Shown in pieces: positions 16,926-24,622 of a DNA stretch of 64,000 bases. Below the pieces are notes generated by a model. That model searched no databases, was not told the DNA's origin, and saw nothing but the letters and a program-made list of their open reading frames with translations. Numbering within the stretch: position 1 is the stretch's first letter; every line of letters begins with the position of its first letter. The translations under genes were made by a program, and so were the position numbers. This stretch comes from Corynebacterium haematomassiliense. Lineage in GTDB: Bacteria; Actinomycetota; Actinomycetes; Mycobacteriales; Mycobacteriaceae. The stretch spans positions 248,001-312,000 of the forward strand of contig NZ_JACDTZ010000001.1 in the NCBI RefSeq assembly GCF_013978595.1. Reading direction: 5' to 3'.

Positions 16926-17470
16926 CTACCTCTCGGCAAGCTCCACGCTCCACCGTGAACGCTCGACAAGCTCGTCAAAGGTGAGCACCTCCGGTGACTT
17001 GCGGTTCGAGCGGAAACTTTCAAAGCTACGGAACTTCGAGCCAATTCGGTTGCCTTGGGCGCGGCACACAAATCGCACATGGGCCGATCATCAGAAACGA
17101 GCGTGGTTCAACCAAGTATGCACCGTCGCCAGTGTTGTCTCCCTCGTTGTCCCTCTCGGCAATCCATCCGGCAAGGCTCTCCTTGGCGGCGCGAACCGTC
17201 GTCGAACCCCGATGTGTCCCCGCTGCAAACGGGAATCGAGTCGAGGCTGCGGATGAGGTAGATAAGTTTGTTCGAGCCTTCCCGGTTCAAGATGATGAGG
17301 CCATCGAGTTTTGTCCCGTTCGGATCATTGCTTGGGGCCTGAAAACCGATCTCCCGAACTACGCCAGGCTCGTGCGCAACTTGAATCTCGAGCCGGCGAC
17401 GCTGTTTTCGCAACTTTGCCGGAATCTCTGCCAGCTCTGCTCCTTCCACTGTCTCTTGAGCAGCACACAC
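16926..17470 (-). pseudogene. Decayed Shedu-like (DUF4263) gene
   Basis: No single frame covers this stretch, but consecutive minus-strand frames give protein-like text. From 17470 down there is KLDGLIILNREGSNKLIYL. Then, in another frame, TVRAAKESLAGWIAERDNEG and AYLVEPRSFLMIG. After a further shift comes KFRSFESFRSNRKSPEVLTF-DELVERSRWSVELAER, ending at a TAG at 16926-16928. The last block has the typical end of the DUF4263/Shedu nuclease domain (LVIGR..., KFRSFE.FR, PEVLTFDEL.ER). At least two frameshifts are needed. The 5' end is replaced by the cadmium cassette. The family call rests on the last 45 residues only. Confidence 0.5.
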
Positions 17471-17491
17471 AGCTGCACCGCTACATCGGGT

Positions 17492-17519
17492 TTGACACGT
17501 TCAGCGCTCGCTGTATAGT
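17492..17519 (+). promoter_or_regulatory. Promoter of the cadmium cassette
   Basis: TTGACA (17492-17497), a 16-bp spacer and TATAGT (17514-17519). The -10 box ends 7 nt before ATG 17527, so the mRNA should be leaderless. Confidence 0.75.
17502..17513. promoter_or_regulatory. Probable CmtR-like operator in the promoter spacer
   Basis: CAGCG-CT-CGCTG is a perfect 5-2-5 inverted repeat that fills the spacer between -35 and -10. Repressors of the ArsR/SmtB family commonly bind such sites and block RNA polymerase; the link to the adjacent regulator is inference. Confidence 0.5.
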
Positions 17520-17526
17520 TCAGTGC

Positions 17527-17886
17527 ATGCTGACTATTGCTTCGCGTCTCGACGTGATGAACCGCCTGGGTCGTGCACTGGCCGACCCCACTCGATCCCG
17601 GATCATCTTAACCCTGCTCGACCATCCCGCTTACCCGGCGGAACTGGCTCGAGCTCTGGACCTGACACGCTCGAATGTGTCCAACCACCTGGCATGCCTG
17701 CGCGATTGTGGGATCGTCGTCTCCGAGCCCGAGGGGCGTCGGACGCGATACGAGATCGCCGATCCGCACCTGGCGCAGGCGCTGACTACATTGGTCGATG
17801 CCACCTTGGCAGTAGACGAAGATGCCCCGTGCATGGATCCCGCCTGCACGCTTCCCGGATGCGATGTAGCTGGGGTGGGCGCGTAA
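17527..17886 (+). CDS. cmtR: Cadmium/lead-sensing ArsR-family repressor, CmtR-like
   Basis: 119 residues from ATG 17527. The winged helix is clear (LARALDLTRSNVSNHLACLR). The sensor cysteines Cys57, Cys61 (ACLRDCG) and Cys102 (DAPC) stand at the same positions as the Cd/Pb ligands of Mycobacterium tuberculosis CmtR. The tail has two more cysteines (ACTLPGC). Binding of Cd(II) or Pb(II) should release the operator. A longer frame from 17311 has no support, since the promoter lies inside it. The stop overlaps the cadD start by one base (TAATG). The cassette appears inserted into older sequence. Confidence 0.88.
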   Translation: MLTIASRLDVMNRLGRALADPTRSRIILTLLDHPAYPAELARALDLTRSNVSNHLACLRDCGIVVSEPEGRRTRYEIADPHLAQALTTLVDATLAVDEDAPCMDPACTLPGCDVAGVGA

Positions 17887-18485
17887 TGCTCACCACGGTC
17901 TTGCAGGCGATAGGCCTGTTCGCAGCTACCAACATCGACGACATCATCGTGCTCTCCCTCTTCTTCGCGCGAGGGGCAGGCCAGAGCGGCACCACCGCCC
18001 GTATTCTGGCCGGCCAGTACCTCGGATTTGCCGGCATCCTCGTCGCCGCGATCCTCGTGACCATCGGCGCCGGAGCATTTCTGCCCCCGGCAGCTATTCC
18101 ATACTTTGGTCTCATCCCGCTGGGCATCGGCCTCTGGGCCGCATGGGAGGCCTGGCGCGGAGACGATGACGACGATGACGACGAGGCCAAGGTTGCCGGC
18201 AAGAAGGTCGGCGTGGGGACAGTCGCAGGCGTCACTTTTGCCAATGGCGGCGACAACATCGGTGTCTACACCCCTGTCTTCCTCAGCGTGGAGCCTCTCG
18301 CAGTAGTCGCCTACTGCGTTATCTTCCTCGCGCTCGTTGCGGTCCTGGTGGCCCTGGCAAAGTTCGTCGCCACCCGCCCCCCGATCGCGGAAGTGCTCGA
18401 ACGCTGGGAGGACATCCTCTTTCCCATCGTTCTCATCGGCCTCGGCATCGTGATCCTCGTCAGCGGCGGAGCTTTCGGGCTCTGA
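17886..18485 (+). CDS. cadD: CadD-type cadmium resistance transporter
   Basis: 199 residues with about five or six membrane segments. The family features are the N-terminal TNIDDIIVLSLFFARG motif, a second FANGGDNIGVYTPVF motif at about 118-132, and an acidic run of seven Asp in the cytoplasmic loop near residue 95. CadD proteins lower cellular cadmium, probably by export. It is translationally coupled to the sensor gene, giving a two-gene metal-inducible cassette. Confidence 0.88.
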   Translation: MLTTVLQAIGLFAATNIDDIIVLSLFFARGAGQSGTTARILAGQYLGFAGILVAAILVTIGAGAFLPPAAIPYFGLIPLGIGLWAAWEAWRGDDDDDDDEAKVAGKKVGVGTVAGVTFANGGDNIGVYTPVFLSVEPLAVVAYCVIFLALVAVLVALAKFVATRPPIAEVLERWEDILFPIVLIGLGIVILVSGGAFGL

Positions 18486-18549
18486 CATAGCAGCAGTGTT
18501 CCAACGGCGGTTGCGTCCCTTAGTGTTGTGTAACGCTTGCCGATGGGAC

Positions 18550-18900
18550 TTGACCTCTGGCATGTGCAGTGCGGTCTGCTCCCAGGCCTCTATTACCGTG
18601 CAGAACACGCCCGAGGACGGTGCGAAGTACCTCAACCAGGGCGCGCCCTACGGCACGAAGGAGGGGCAGGAGCAGTACCACCGTCGCAACACCATTGAGT
18701 CTCGCAATGACCGCGTGAAGTCCTCCCGGCACCAGGGACACGGCGACCCCACCATGCGGCTTATGCGTGGTTGGGCAGCCCAGGCCATTTCGGCTGTCAT
18801 GTCCGTCGTTGCGGCCAACATTGGTTTGCTGTCGGCGGAGTCTCGCTGGCGCTTCCCGAAGAAGCCCACGCCTCCCACGACCCCTCCTGACGGGCGCAAG
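18550..18900 (+). pseudogene. Transposase C-terminal remnant
   Basis: The frame through this stretch reads YLNQGAPYGTKEGQEQYHRR, NTIESRNDRVKSS, then RLMRGWAAQAISAVMSVVAA-NIG. The pattern Y-RR-x-(T/V)-E-(x)n-N-x-x-VK followed by an R-RG-A-x-Q stretch is that of the end of a DDE transposase (the catalytic Glu lies in NTIES). No start, no N-terminal two thirds and no inverted repeats are visible, so it is a relic. The IS family cannot be named with confidence. Confidence 0.5.
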
Positions 18901-19070
18901 ACCCGCGGCCGCGACGAGACTGGCACCGACGCTTTTCCCCAACGCGCCACCGCTTGCGGCATAGACCGACCAAGGCCACCGGCTGGTCCTCAAACAACGA
19001 GGACGAAGCCCGTGGCCGAGAGGTCGTGGGCGAGTGCCGAAATTCGGCCCAAAACGGCGTTCAGACGAAG

Positions 19071-19109
19071 AAAAATGACCCCTCCGAACGAGCGGAGCGG
19101 GTCATTTTT
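19071..19109. terminator. Strong bidirectional terminator
   Basis: AAAAATGACCC (19071-19081) pairs with GGGTCATTTTT (19099-19109), and an inner stem CTCCG/CGGAG extends it. A-tract and T-tract on either side make it work on both strands. Confidence 0.8.
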
Positions 19110-19185
19110 GTGTTCGCGGCCGTTTTTCTTCGGCCGGCAGGAGGTTTCGTGAAAAGATTGGAACAGTTTCGTGAAACCCCCTGGT

Positions 19186-19211
19186 CGGGGCTTTCAGTAA
19201 ACTCCCCAACC
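19186..19211 (+). repeat. 26-nt repeat, copy 2
   Basis: Second copy of the segment at 16765-16790 (two mismatches). Here the stem is GGGG/CCCC around CTTTCAGTAAACT. It is followed at 19221-19240 by a perfect hairpin, GCCGCCGC-TTAC-GCGGCGGC. Confidence 0.6.
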
Positions 19212-19673
19212 TCTAGACTCGCCGCCGCTTACGCGGCGGCTTACACGTTTTCCGTCGCTTCCTTACACAGCCCGCAACGACCCCCGACCCGGAAACCGCA
19301 GTCGAACTTCGTGACGTTTCCCGCCTCGAACCCCGCCGCGGAACCCGCCGCCTTTCCCGCAGACCCCCGACCCGGAGCCCGTCTCGTTTGCCGGACCGGG
19401 CGGACGTGTCGTAGCGGGGTGCGCCGCGGCCACCGCCCCGAGGCTCGTCTCGGTGTCCGGTGGGGTTCGCTTCGAAGTCCCGTTGCGGTATTCGACCCGG
19501 TTGCCGGACCGGGCACGTTTGCACGCTTCGGAGTCCGACACGTTTGCCGGAGCGGTTGCCGACACGGAAGCGGGGTGCGTTGCGGTGGCGGTTGTCGTTA
19601 CGAGGGTCGGGGCGGAAAGCGCGGCGCGCGGGGACATTGAACTACCTGCGTGCCTGGTGGCTTTCTGCCTTCG
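19212..19673. other. GC-rich gene-poor stretch with short internal repeats
   Basis: I find no supportable gene here. After the 19221-19240 hairpin the DNA is built of recurring short words, such as GACCCGGA, TTGCCGGACCGGGC (near 19400 and 19503) and CACGTTTGC. Open frames on both strands give low-complexity Arg/Gly/Pro text. It may be eroded coding DNA or a structured spacer. Confidence 0.5.
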
Positions 19674-20498
19674 TCAGCCCTTCTCGTGACGTTCGAGCTC
19701 TGCTTCGCACCGGTCGCCCAAGTCGGTGAACGTTTCGACATGTGCCGAAACGAGGCTTGTTGTGACGAGCTCCGACTCGAACAAGTCGCGAATGGTCTGC
19801 GGCTTGCCCGTGTTCCACTGGTCGGCAAGTTTGTCGAAGTCTTTCTTGGTCAGCGGCCGGCGTTTGACCACCCGGGTGACGTTTGCGAGCTTTTCGAACC
19901 ACACGCGCCTGGACTGGTGTTCGGCGGAGGCTATCTCATTGCCAACGAACCAGTCGCCGTGGACAAGGGTGTTGCGAAAGTCGATGGGGTCTTTCGTGTC
20001 GGCTGCAAGCTCGCGGCACGCCCCGCACTCCGCATTGTCTTCGAGGTAGCCGCGCATCCGGCCGAATGACGTGTGCGCGAGGTGAGTGGCGTTGCCGAAT
20101 TGGGTGTTGCCGAAGTGGATTTCGCACAGGTCGGCCATGAGGTTCTCGACGCGGGAGGCGGCCAGGACAAGTAGCGCGAACTGTGTGAGGAAGTCTTCGT
20201 GGAACTTCTCCAAATACGGCAACGGGTCGTTGTCGCCGACGACGTCAACGTATTGCTGCGCGAGATTGTGCGCTGCTTCGACAGCCGGTGCGAGTGACGT
20301 TGCGGCTTTCGCTGCCTCGGCGAACTCGGCAAACGTTTCGTCAAGCGAGTGCTTCAGCGCCGCGCCGGTGACCTGGTCCCAGACGTCATTTCCGAGCAGG
20401 GTTTTCACGTCGGGTACCGGGGCGATATACCGCGACGGGTCGAGTGACGGGGCGGCTGCTAAGGCTTTCATCTGATAGTCAACGAGGTTTGGGAGCAA
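19674..20498 (-). CDS. HEPN-motif protein (main part), putative RNase
   Basis: 274 residues from TTG 20498; ATG 20471 is also in frame. The protein is helical and soluble. Residues 175-180 read RNTLVH in the context PIDFRNTLVHGDWFVG, which fits the R-x4-H active site of HEPN ribonucleases. A CxxC pair precedes it (ECGACREL). The frame stays open and protein-like upstream of 20498 (ATNAYSQQWKS, SYPDALTAAAHAANNSLRNF) but has no start codon there. The natural protein therefore probably begins at ATG 20862 and the gene is frameshifted. HEPN proteins are frequent toxins or defence effectors; that role is inferred. No antitoxin is visible next to it. Confidence 0.55.
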   Translation of the reverse strand: MLPNLVDYQMKALAAAPSLDPSRYIAPVPDVKTLLGNDVWDQVTGAALKHSLDETFAEFAEAAKAATSLAPAVEAAHNLAQQYVDVVGDNDPLPYLEKFHEDFLTQFALLVLAASRVENLMADLCEIHFGNTQFGNATHLAHTSFGRMRGYLEDNAECGACRELAADTKDPIDFRNTLVHGDWFVGNEIASAEHQSRRVWFEKLANVTRVVKRRPLTKKDFDKLADQWNTGKPQTIRDLFESELVTTSLVSAHVETFTDLGDRCEAELERHEKG

Positions 20499-20862
20499 GG
20501 ACTTCCACTGTTGCGAATAGGCGTTCGTGGCGTGAGCGAGAAGCCCCGATCTGGTGGCGTCCTGAAGCGACTTGAAGAGGTGTTCGTTGTGGAAATTCCG
20601 AAGCGAGTTATTCGCGGCGTGAGCCGCTGCGGTGAGCGCGTCGGGGTACGAGGCGTCGTAAAGTGTGCAAACTTCTCGGCCAGTGAGAATGCCGGGTTGG
20701 TGGGATCGAAGGTGGCGGAGGCGGGGTTGGGGTTGTCGGGTGCTCGGGCTCGGGGTCTATGGGGTCGTCGGTGCGGGGTTCCGGTTCGTCGTTGGGCGGG
20801 TTGGTGGCGTTGTCCTGGTTGGGGTTGTCGGGGTCGGGCTCGTTGCGGGGTACGTCTGACAT
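20499..20862 (-). pseudogene. Frame-broken 5' part of the HEPN-motif gene
   Basis: ATG 20862 opens a frame (MSDVPRNEPDPDNPNQDNAT..., Pro/Asp/Asn-rich) that ends at 20608. The minus-strand text continues in the next frame as NPASATFDPTNPAFSLAEKF and then in the third frame as YDASYPDALTAAAHAANNS, which runs into the main part. Position 20862 and the main frame differ by one base. One net frameshift, or two compensating ones, therefore separates a disordered N-terminal tail from the domain. It could be a mutation or an assembly error. Confidence 0.5.
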
Positions 20863-21320
20863 GCCCTAACTATGCCTGTCCTGGGTGATATGGTGCGGGA
20901 AATTAGAACAGAATTGCTATTGATGCGTATTCGGAGTGAGGAGTAGGTAAAGCGAACGAACCGTCTACCAGCCCCGCTGATCTCAAATCTGACCAGATGC
21001 ACACGGTTCGACGTCAGGCTAGGACACCACTCTGATCGGGGGCTCAGACCTACGGGGGCTAGGACTGGGCACTGCGTGTCTTTGTGTCACGGGACAGGAG
21101 CTAACCGGCCTCCGGGGGCGCCATCGCGGTTGACCAATAGGCGGGATGAAGGGGGCTCTTTTGCCGCGCATCCCCACATGGACAACGTTGTAGCGGAATG
21201 GTCTGAGAAGAGATCGCCGTCCCTCGGCAAAAAAGCGTTGCTGGTGCAGTTTTTTCGCGGTGTGGAGTCGGCTAAACACATCGAGCTCATTTTTCGAGAG
21301 CAGTACCTACGCTGGGGTAC
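20863..21320. other. 458 nt without a supportable gene
   Basis: The stretch holds the promoter of the HEPN gene (TAGTTA on the minus strand about 5 nt before ATG 20862) and that of the AlbA_2 gene (TACGCT, 21308-21313). An open frame from 21076 crosses into the insertion element and has no ribosome binding site or recognisable domain. I see nothing else. Confidence 0.5.
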
Positions 21321-21396
21321 ATGTTCACTTCACTCCACCGAGCTTTGGGGCTATCCGCAGGTCCTATTACTGACGAAATGGTTACCCAAACCGTCA
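21321..21396 (+). pseudogene. AlbA_2 (Schlafen-like) gene, 5' fragment
   Basis: ATG 21321 with TACGCT 8 nt upstream (leaderless). It encodes MFTSLHRALGLSAGPITDEM-VTQTV and is cut by the insertion element after codon 25. Removing the element and one copy of the 8-bp duplication restores a continuous 420-residue reading frame with the fragment at 22846-24032. Confidence 0.75.
21389..21396 (+). repeat. Target site duplication, left copy
   Basis: AACCGTCA, identical to 22838-22845, directly outside the left terminal inverted repeat of the IS256-family element. An 8-bp duplication is typical of the family. Confidence 0.85.
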
Positions 21397-22837
21397 GAGA
21401 GTGTCCGATTTTTTGTGTGCGGGGGTTTGGTTTACAAGTAGTCCGCGAATCGGTCGGGGTAAGCCACGGCTAGTTGGTTGATGGCTTGTTTCCACCCGGT
21501 GGCTTTCGCTCCTTCAATATAGCCGTTGCATTCAACGTCGCGCTTTGCTTTCTTCGCTCGCTGCGCAGCGCGCTTGTCTTCGATGTTGCAGATCATCAGC
21601 CACAGCGTCTTCAGCGCCGCGGTATCGTTCGGGAACTGGCCCCTGTTGCGGGTAGCTTTACGCAGTTCAGCGTTGAGCGATTCGATTGAATTGGTGGTGT
21701 AGAGCACCCGGCGTGCCGCCGGCGGGAACTGCAGAAACGGCACGAACCGCTCCCAGGCGTCGCGCCAGACTTTGACCGACTGCGGGTATTTCCGGCCGAG
21801 TTCACTGGCTTCGAAAGCATCCAAGCTGGCTCGGGCGGTGTCCTCGTTGGTGGCCGTGTAGACCTCACGCAGCGCCCGGGAGACGGGTTTGCGGTCCTGG
21901 TAGGACACCCACCGGTTCGCAGCCCGAATCAGGTGCACAATGCAGGTCTGCACCATGGAATTCGGCCAGGTGGCTTCCACGGCTTCCGGCAAGCCCTTGA
22001 GCCCGTCGCAGCACACGATGAACACGTCCTGGACACCGCGGTTGGCCAGATCCGCGCACACCGATGCCCAGAATGCAGCGCCTTCGTTGTCGGCGATCCA
22101 CAATCCCAGGATGTGCTTGATGCCGTCCATGTCGACTCCAACCGCCATGTAGCAGGCTTTGTTGACCACGCGGTGGCCGTCACGGATTTTCACGCGTAGC
22201 GCGTCGAGGAAGATCACCGGGTAAAACTCGTCGAGCTGGCGGTTTTGCCAGATCATGACCTCGTCTAACACCGCGTCGGTAATGGTGCTGATCGTATCCG
22301 GGCTCATATCCACCCCGAGCGTGGTCACGAGGTGATGCTGGATATCGCGCACTGTCATCCCGCCGGCGTATAGCGAGACGATCATGTCGTCGAGTTCTGT
22401 GAGCCGGCGTGCACCCTTGGGCACCATCCGGGGAGTAAACGTGCCGGCACGATCCCTGGGCACGGTCACTTCTACCGCGCCGTAGCCAGAATTGACGGTC
22501 TTGGTGTACGACCCGTTGCGGTGATTGCTGCCCTGCGCGGTCTCCACCTGGGCTTTGGACTTGCGGTCGGAATGGCTATAGCCCAAGTGCGCATCCATCT
22601 CCGCCTGCAGACCAGCGTTGATCGATGCCTGCAGCAGGCCTTTGACCAGCTCGCTGGCATCATCAGCGGAGGTCGACAGCTCGCTGATCAAGCTGGCAAG
22701 CTCAGGATTTTCCATCAGCTTCTCGCTGATCTCATTGACCCTCGCCGGGTCATGGTTTTTCTTCGGTGACACCGTAGTCATTATCGGTGAAACTCCTTCT
22801 AGATCAGAGCCTCACACACAAACTTCCTGACACCCTC
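21397..22837 (-). mobile_element. IS256-family insertion sequence, complete (1441 bp)
   Basis: The ends are imperfect inverted repeats of about 28 bp. The left end begins GAGAGTGTCCGATTTTTTGT and the right end, read inward, GAGGGTGTCAGGAAGTTTGT; both continue with GTG and a G-rich tail. One intact transposase gene fills the element. The 8-bp direct repeat AACCGTCA flanks it on both sides. It has split an AlbA_2 gene. Intact ends, transposase and duplication point to a recent insertion. Confidence 0.88.
21432..22781 (-). CDS. IS256-family transposase (Mutator superfamily)
   Basis: 449 residues. The DDE catalytic residues are visible: Asp in YPVIFLDALRVKI (near 190), Asp in FIVCCDGLKGLPEA (near 260) and Glu in YTTNSIESLNAELRK (near 370). 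The N-terminal half has the family's DNA-binding region (MDAHLGYSHSDR, NHRNGSYTKTV). AAGGAG stands 12 nt before ATG 22781. Full length for the family and no frameshift, so it is probably active. Confidence 0.93.
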   Translation of the reverse strand: MTTVSPKKNHDPARVNEISEKLMENPELASLISELSTSADDASELVKGLLQASINAGLQAEMDAHLGYSHSDRKSKAQVETAQGSNHRNGSYTKTVNSGYGAVEVTVPRDRAGTFTPRMVPKGARRLTELDDMIVSLYAGGMTVRDIQHHLVTTLGVDMSPDTISTITDAVLDEVMIWQNRQLDEFYPVIFLDALRVKIRDGHRVVNKACYMAVGVDMDGIKHILGLWIADNEGAAFWASVCADLANRGVQDVFIVCCDGLKGLPEAVEATWPNSMVQTCIVHLIRAANRWVSYQDRKPVSRALREVYTATNEDTARASLDAFEASELGRKYPQSVKVWRDAWERFVPFLQFPPAARRVLYTTNSIESLNAELRKATRNRGQFPNDTAALKTLWLMICNIEDKRAAQRAKKAKRDVECNGYIEGAKATGWKQAINQLAVAYPDRFADYL

Positions 22838-22845
22838 AACCGTCA
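22838..22845 (+). repeat. Target site duplication, right copy
   Basis: AACCGTCA, identical to 21389-21396. Confidence 0.85.
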
Positions 22846-24032
22846 CGAACAGTATCCCAGAGTCCGAGTCTCTGGACTTCAAACGTTCTCTGCCTCCAAA
22901 GGAGTCGCTCGTCCAATCAGATGTGAAGAAGGACTTAGCGGCCATGGCCAACTACGGAGGTGGGGTGCTCGTCTACGGTGTGACGGACAATAACAGTCGT
23001 GCGGGCAGCCGCCTAGATGTCGGCGAGGTCGATGACAACTACATCCAGGCTTACCAGCGTGTTGCCTACAACCATGTTACGCCCCCGTTGCACAACGTTG
23101 AACTCATTCCCCTCGGTTCGGATGACGGCCCGAGAGCCCTAGTGGTCGTAGTACCGGCAAGCCATCAAGTGCCTCACATGCTCATTGACAAGGACAGGAA
23201 ATTTCACGTCCCGGTTCGCCACGGAGCGGACACCGGCTGGCTTCCCGAGTCGGAAATCGCGCGTCTCTACCAGCAGCGATTCGTCGCATCCCGTGAGCGG
23301 CGCCAGATGCTGCTGGATCTCTATGGGCGTACCTGTGACATGTGCGCACCAGATGGCTATTGGGCGGTTACCGTCGCACGGCCCGTCACGAAAACTGTGA
23401 CGGAGCCTATGGAAAACCAGGACGTGAGCCAGTTCGTCAACCGGCTTGTGAACCAGCGGGACAATCTGTGGCGGTACACGCGCCCTGAAACGCCGCTCGG
23501 GGCGTATTTCAGTAACGCTTACCCACGCCGAGGGTTTCGTAGTTGGCGCTACGTCCTACTAGCTGACGAGACGAACCGTCCCGAGTCGTACCTAGGCTTC
23601 CACGACGACGGCTCGGTGTCCGCTCTGGTGAACCTTCCGGTGACGGAGGAAAACGGAACGGCGGTTGCTGCGTTCTTCATCGAGACGTTTGTGGCCGATG
23701 TCATGCTTGCTGTCCGCGGGATGAGTAAACGTAGTGGCAGTGGCGTGTACGACTTGAAGTTCGGGATTGAGTGGGAAGGTAGCGAGCCGCTTCGTCTACA
23801 CAGACAGCATGAGTTCGCTACTTTCGACCCGCTGCCCGTGTCGAGGTTCGTTCCGGTTGACGCGACGGTCGATTTCTCGGATGACAACGTCTTCTTCGAT
23901 CATGTCGAGGCGATTGGTCAAGATTGTCTCAACCAGGCAGGCATTGTCTCGCTCAATGTCATCCCGCGTGGACGCGAGCACCTTGCCCAGGTTCTGGAGT
24001 GGTTCCCGGACCAGCTAGGTTCCGACGAATAA
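22846..24032 (+). pseudogene. AlbA_2 (Schlafen-like) gene, 3' fragment
   Basis: The continuation of the ATG 21321 gene gives ESESLDFKRSLPPKES, then DVKKDLAAMANYGGGVLVYG-VTDN, which is the AlbA_2 signature of Schlafen-like putative nucleic-acid or ATP-binding domains (about residues 31-150 of the rebuilt protein). A domain of unknown function of about 240 residues follows, with a CxxC pair (TCDMCAPD). A GTG at 22923 could restart translation without the start of the AlbA_2 domain. AlbA_2 proteins occur in phage-defence loci; the role here is inferred. Confidence 0.75.
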
Positions 24033-24117
24033 CTAGTCAGGTAATACTTACACCTAGTGGGTTTGGCACTGCTCCTCGAATTAGCCGCGCAATTCTGGGA
24101 GCTTCAGGACAAGTTTT

Positions 24118-24615
24118 CTAGGCGTTGTACAAAGCCACGAGCGGGACCCTCCAGTCTTCGTGGTCTTCGTGTATGAGTGGCTTGTCGCTATTTGCCCAAG
24201 CGGTCCAAAGCACGGGGAAGTCCTCGAAACGGTGAGTGTGCAGCCCGTTGAGGTCGAGGTACAAGGTGTTCGGATGCGTTTCGTTGTGGCTGCGTACCTC
24301 CTCTTTGGTTCGCAGCCACGCCAATTCGGCCCCGTCTTGAATCATGTCGCGAATTTCCGTGGCGGCAATTTTGCTCCGACCGCTCGTTGACCATTCGAGC
24401 TCCTCAGCAGCCTCCATAAAACCGACAAAGAACCTGTCCGTGGGCAGCGCGGTGGCGATAGTATGGCCTTCGTTTTCCATGATCCAACAGCCGTCTTCTC
24501 GCTGCTCAGCGATAATTGCTCGCGGGTAAGCATTGCCTTGGTGGTAGTAAATGTCTCGCATGGCCGCAGAGCATAGACCAAGTTGGGCGGCGGTCAGTTT
24601 CGCCCAACTTGGCAT
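24118..24615 (-). CDS. Unknown protein, third gene of the type III R-M operon
   Basis: 165 residues from ATG 24615, which is 7 nt after the res stop codon; ATG 24561 is an alternative. No clear ribosome binding site. I do not recognise the family. The protein is soluble and acidic, with a central segment DGCWIMENEGHTIATALP and a His/Asp-rich C-terminal third (NETHPNTLYLDLNGLHTHRF, HEDHEDWRVP). Its position suggests co-expression with mod and res, perhaps as an accessory or immunity factor. Confidence 0.6.
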   Translation of the reverse strand: MPSWAKLTAAQLGLCSAAMRDIYYHQGNAYPRAIIAEQREDGCWIMENEGHTIATALPTDRFFVGFMEAAEELEWSTSGRSKIAATEIRDMIQDGAELAWLRTKEEVRSHNETHPNTLYLDLNGLHTHRFEDFPVLWTAWANSDKPLIHEDHEDWRVPLVALYNA

Positions 24616-24622
24616 CCCGCGC

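Noticed and set aside
18954-19640. A 228-codon plus-strand frame over the GC-rich region
   Set aside because: It crosses the strong terminator at 19071-19109, has low-complexity Arg/Gly/Pro text, and shows no domain or ribosome binding site.
21076-21441. A 121-codon plus-strand frame before the insertion element
   Set aside because: It runs into the IS end, has no binding site, and the AlbA_2 start at 21321 lies in another frame with better support.
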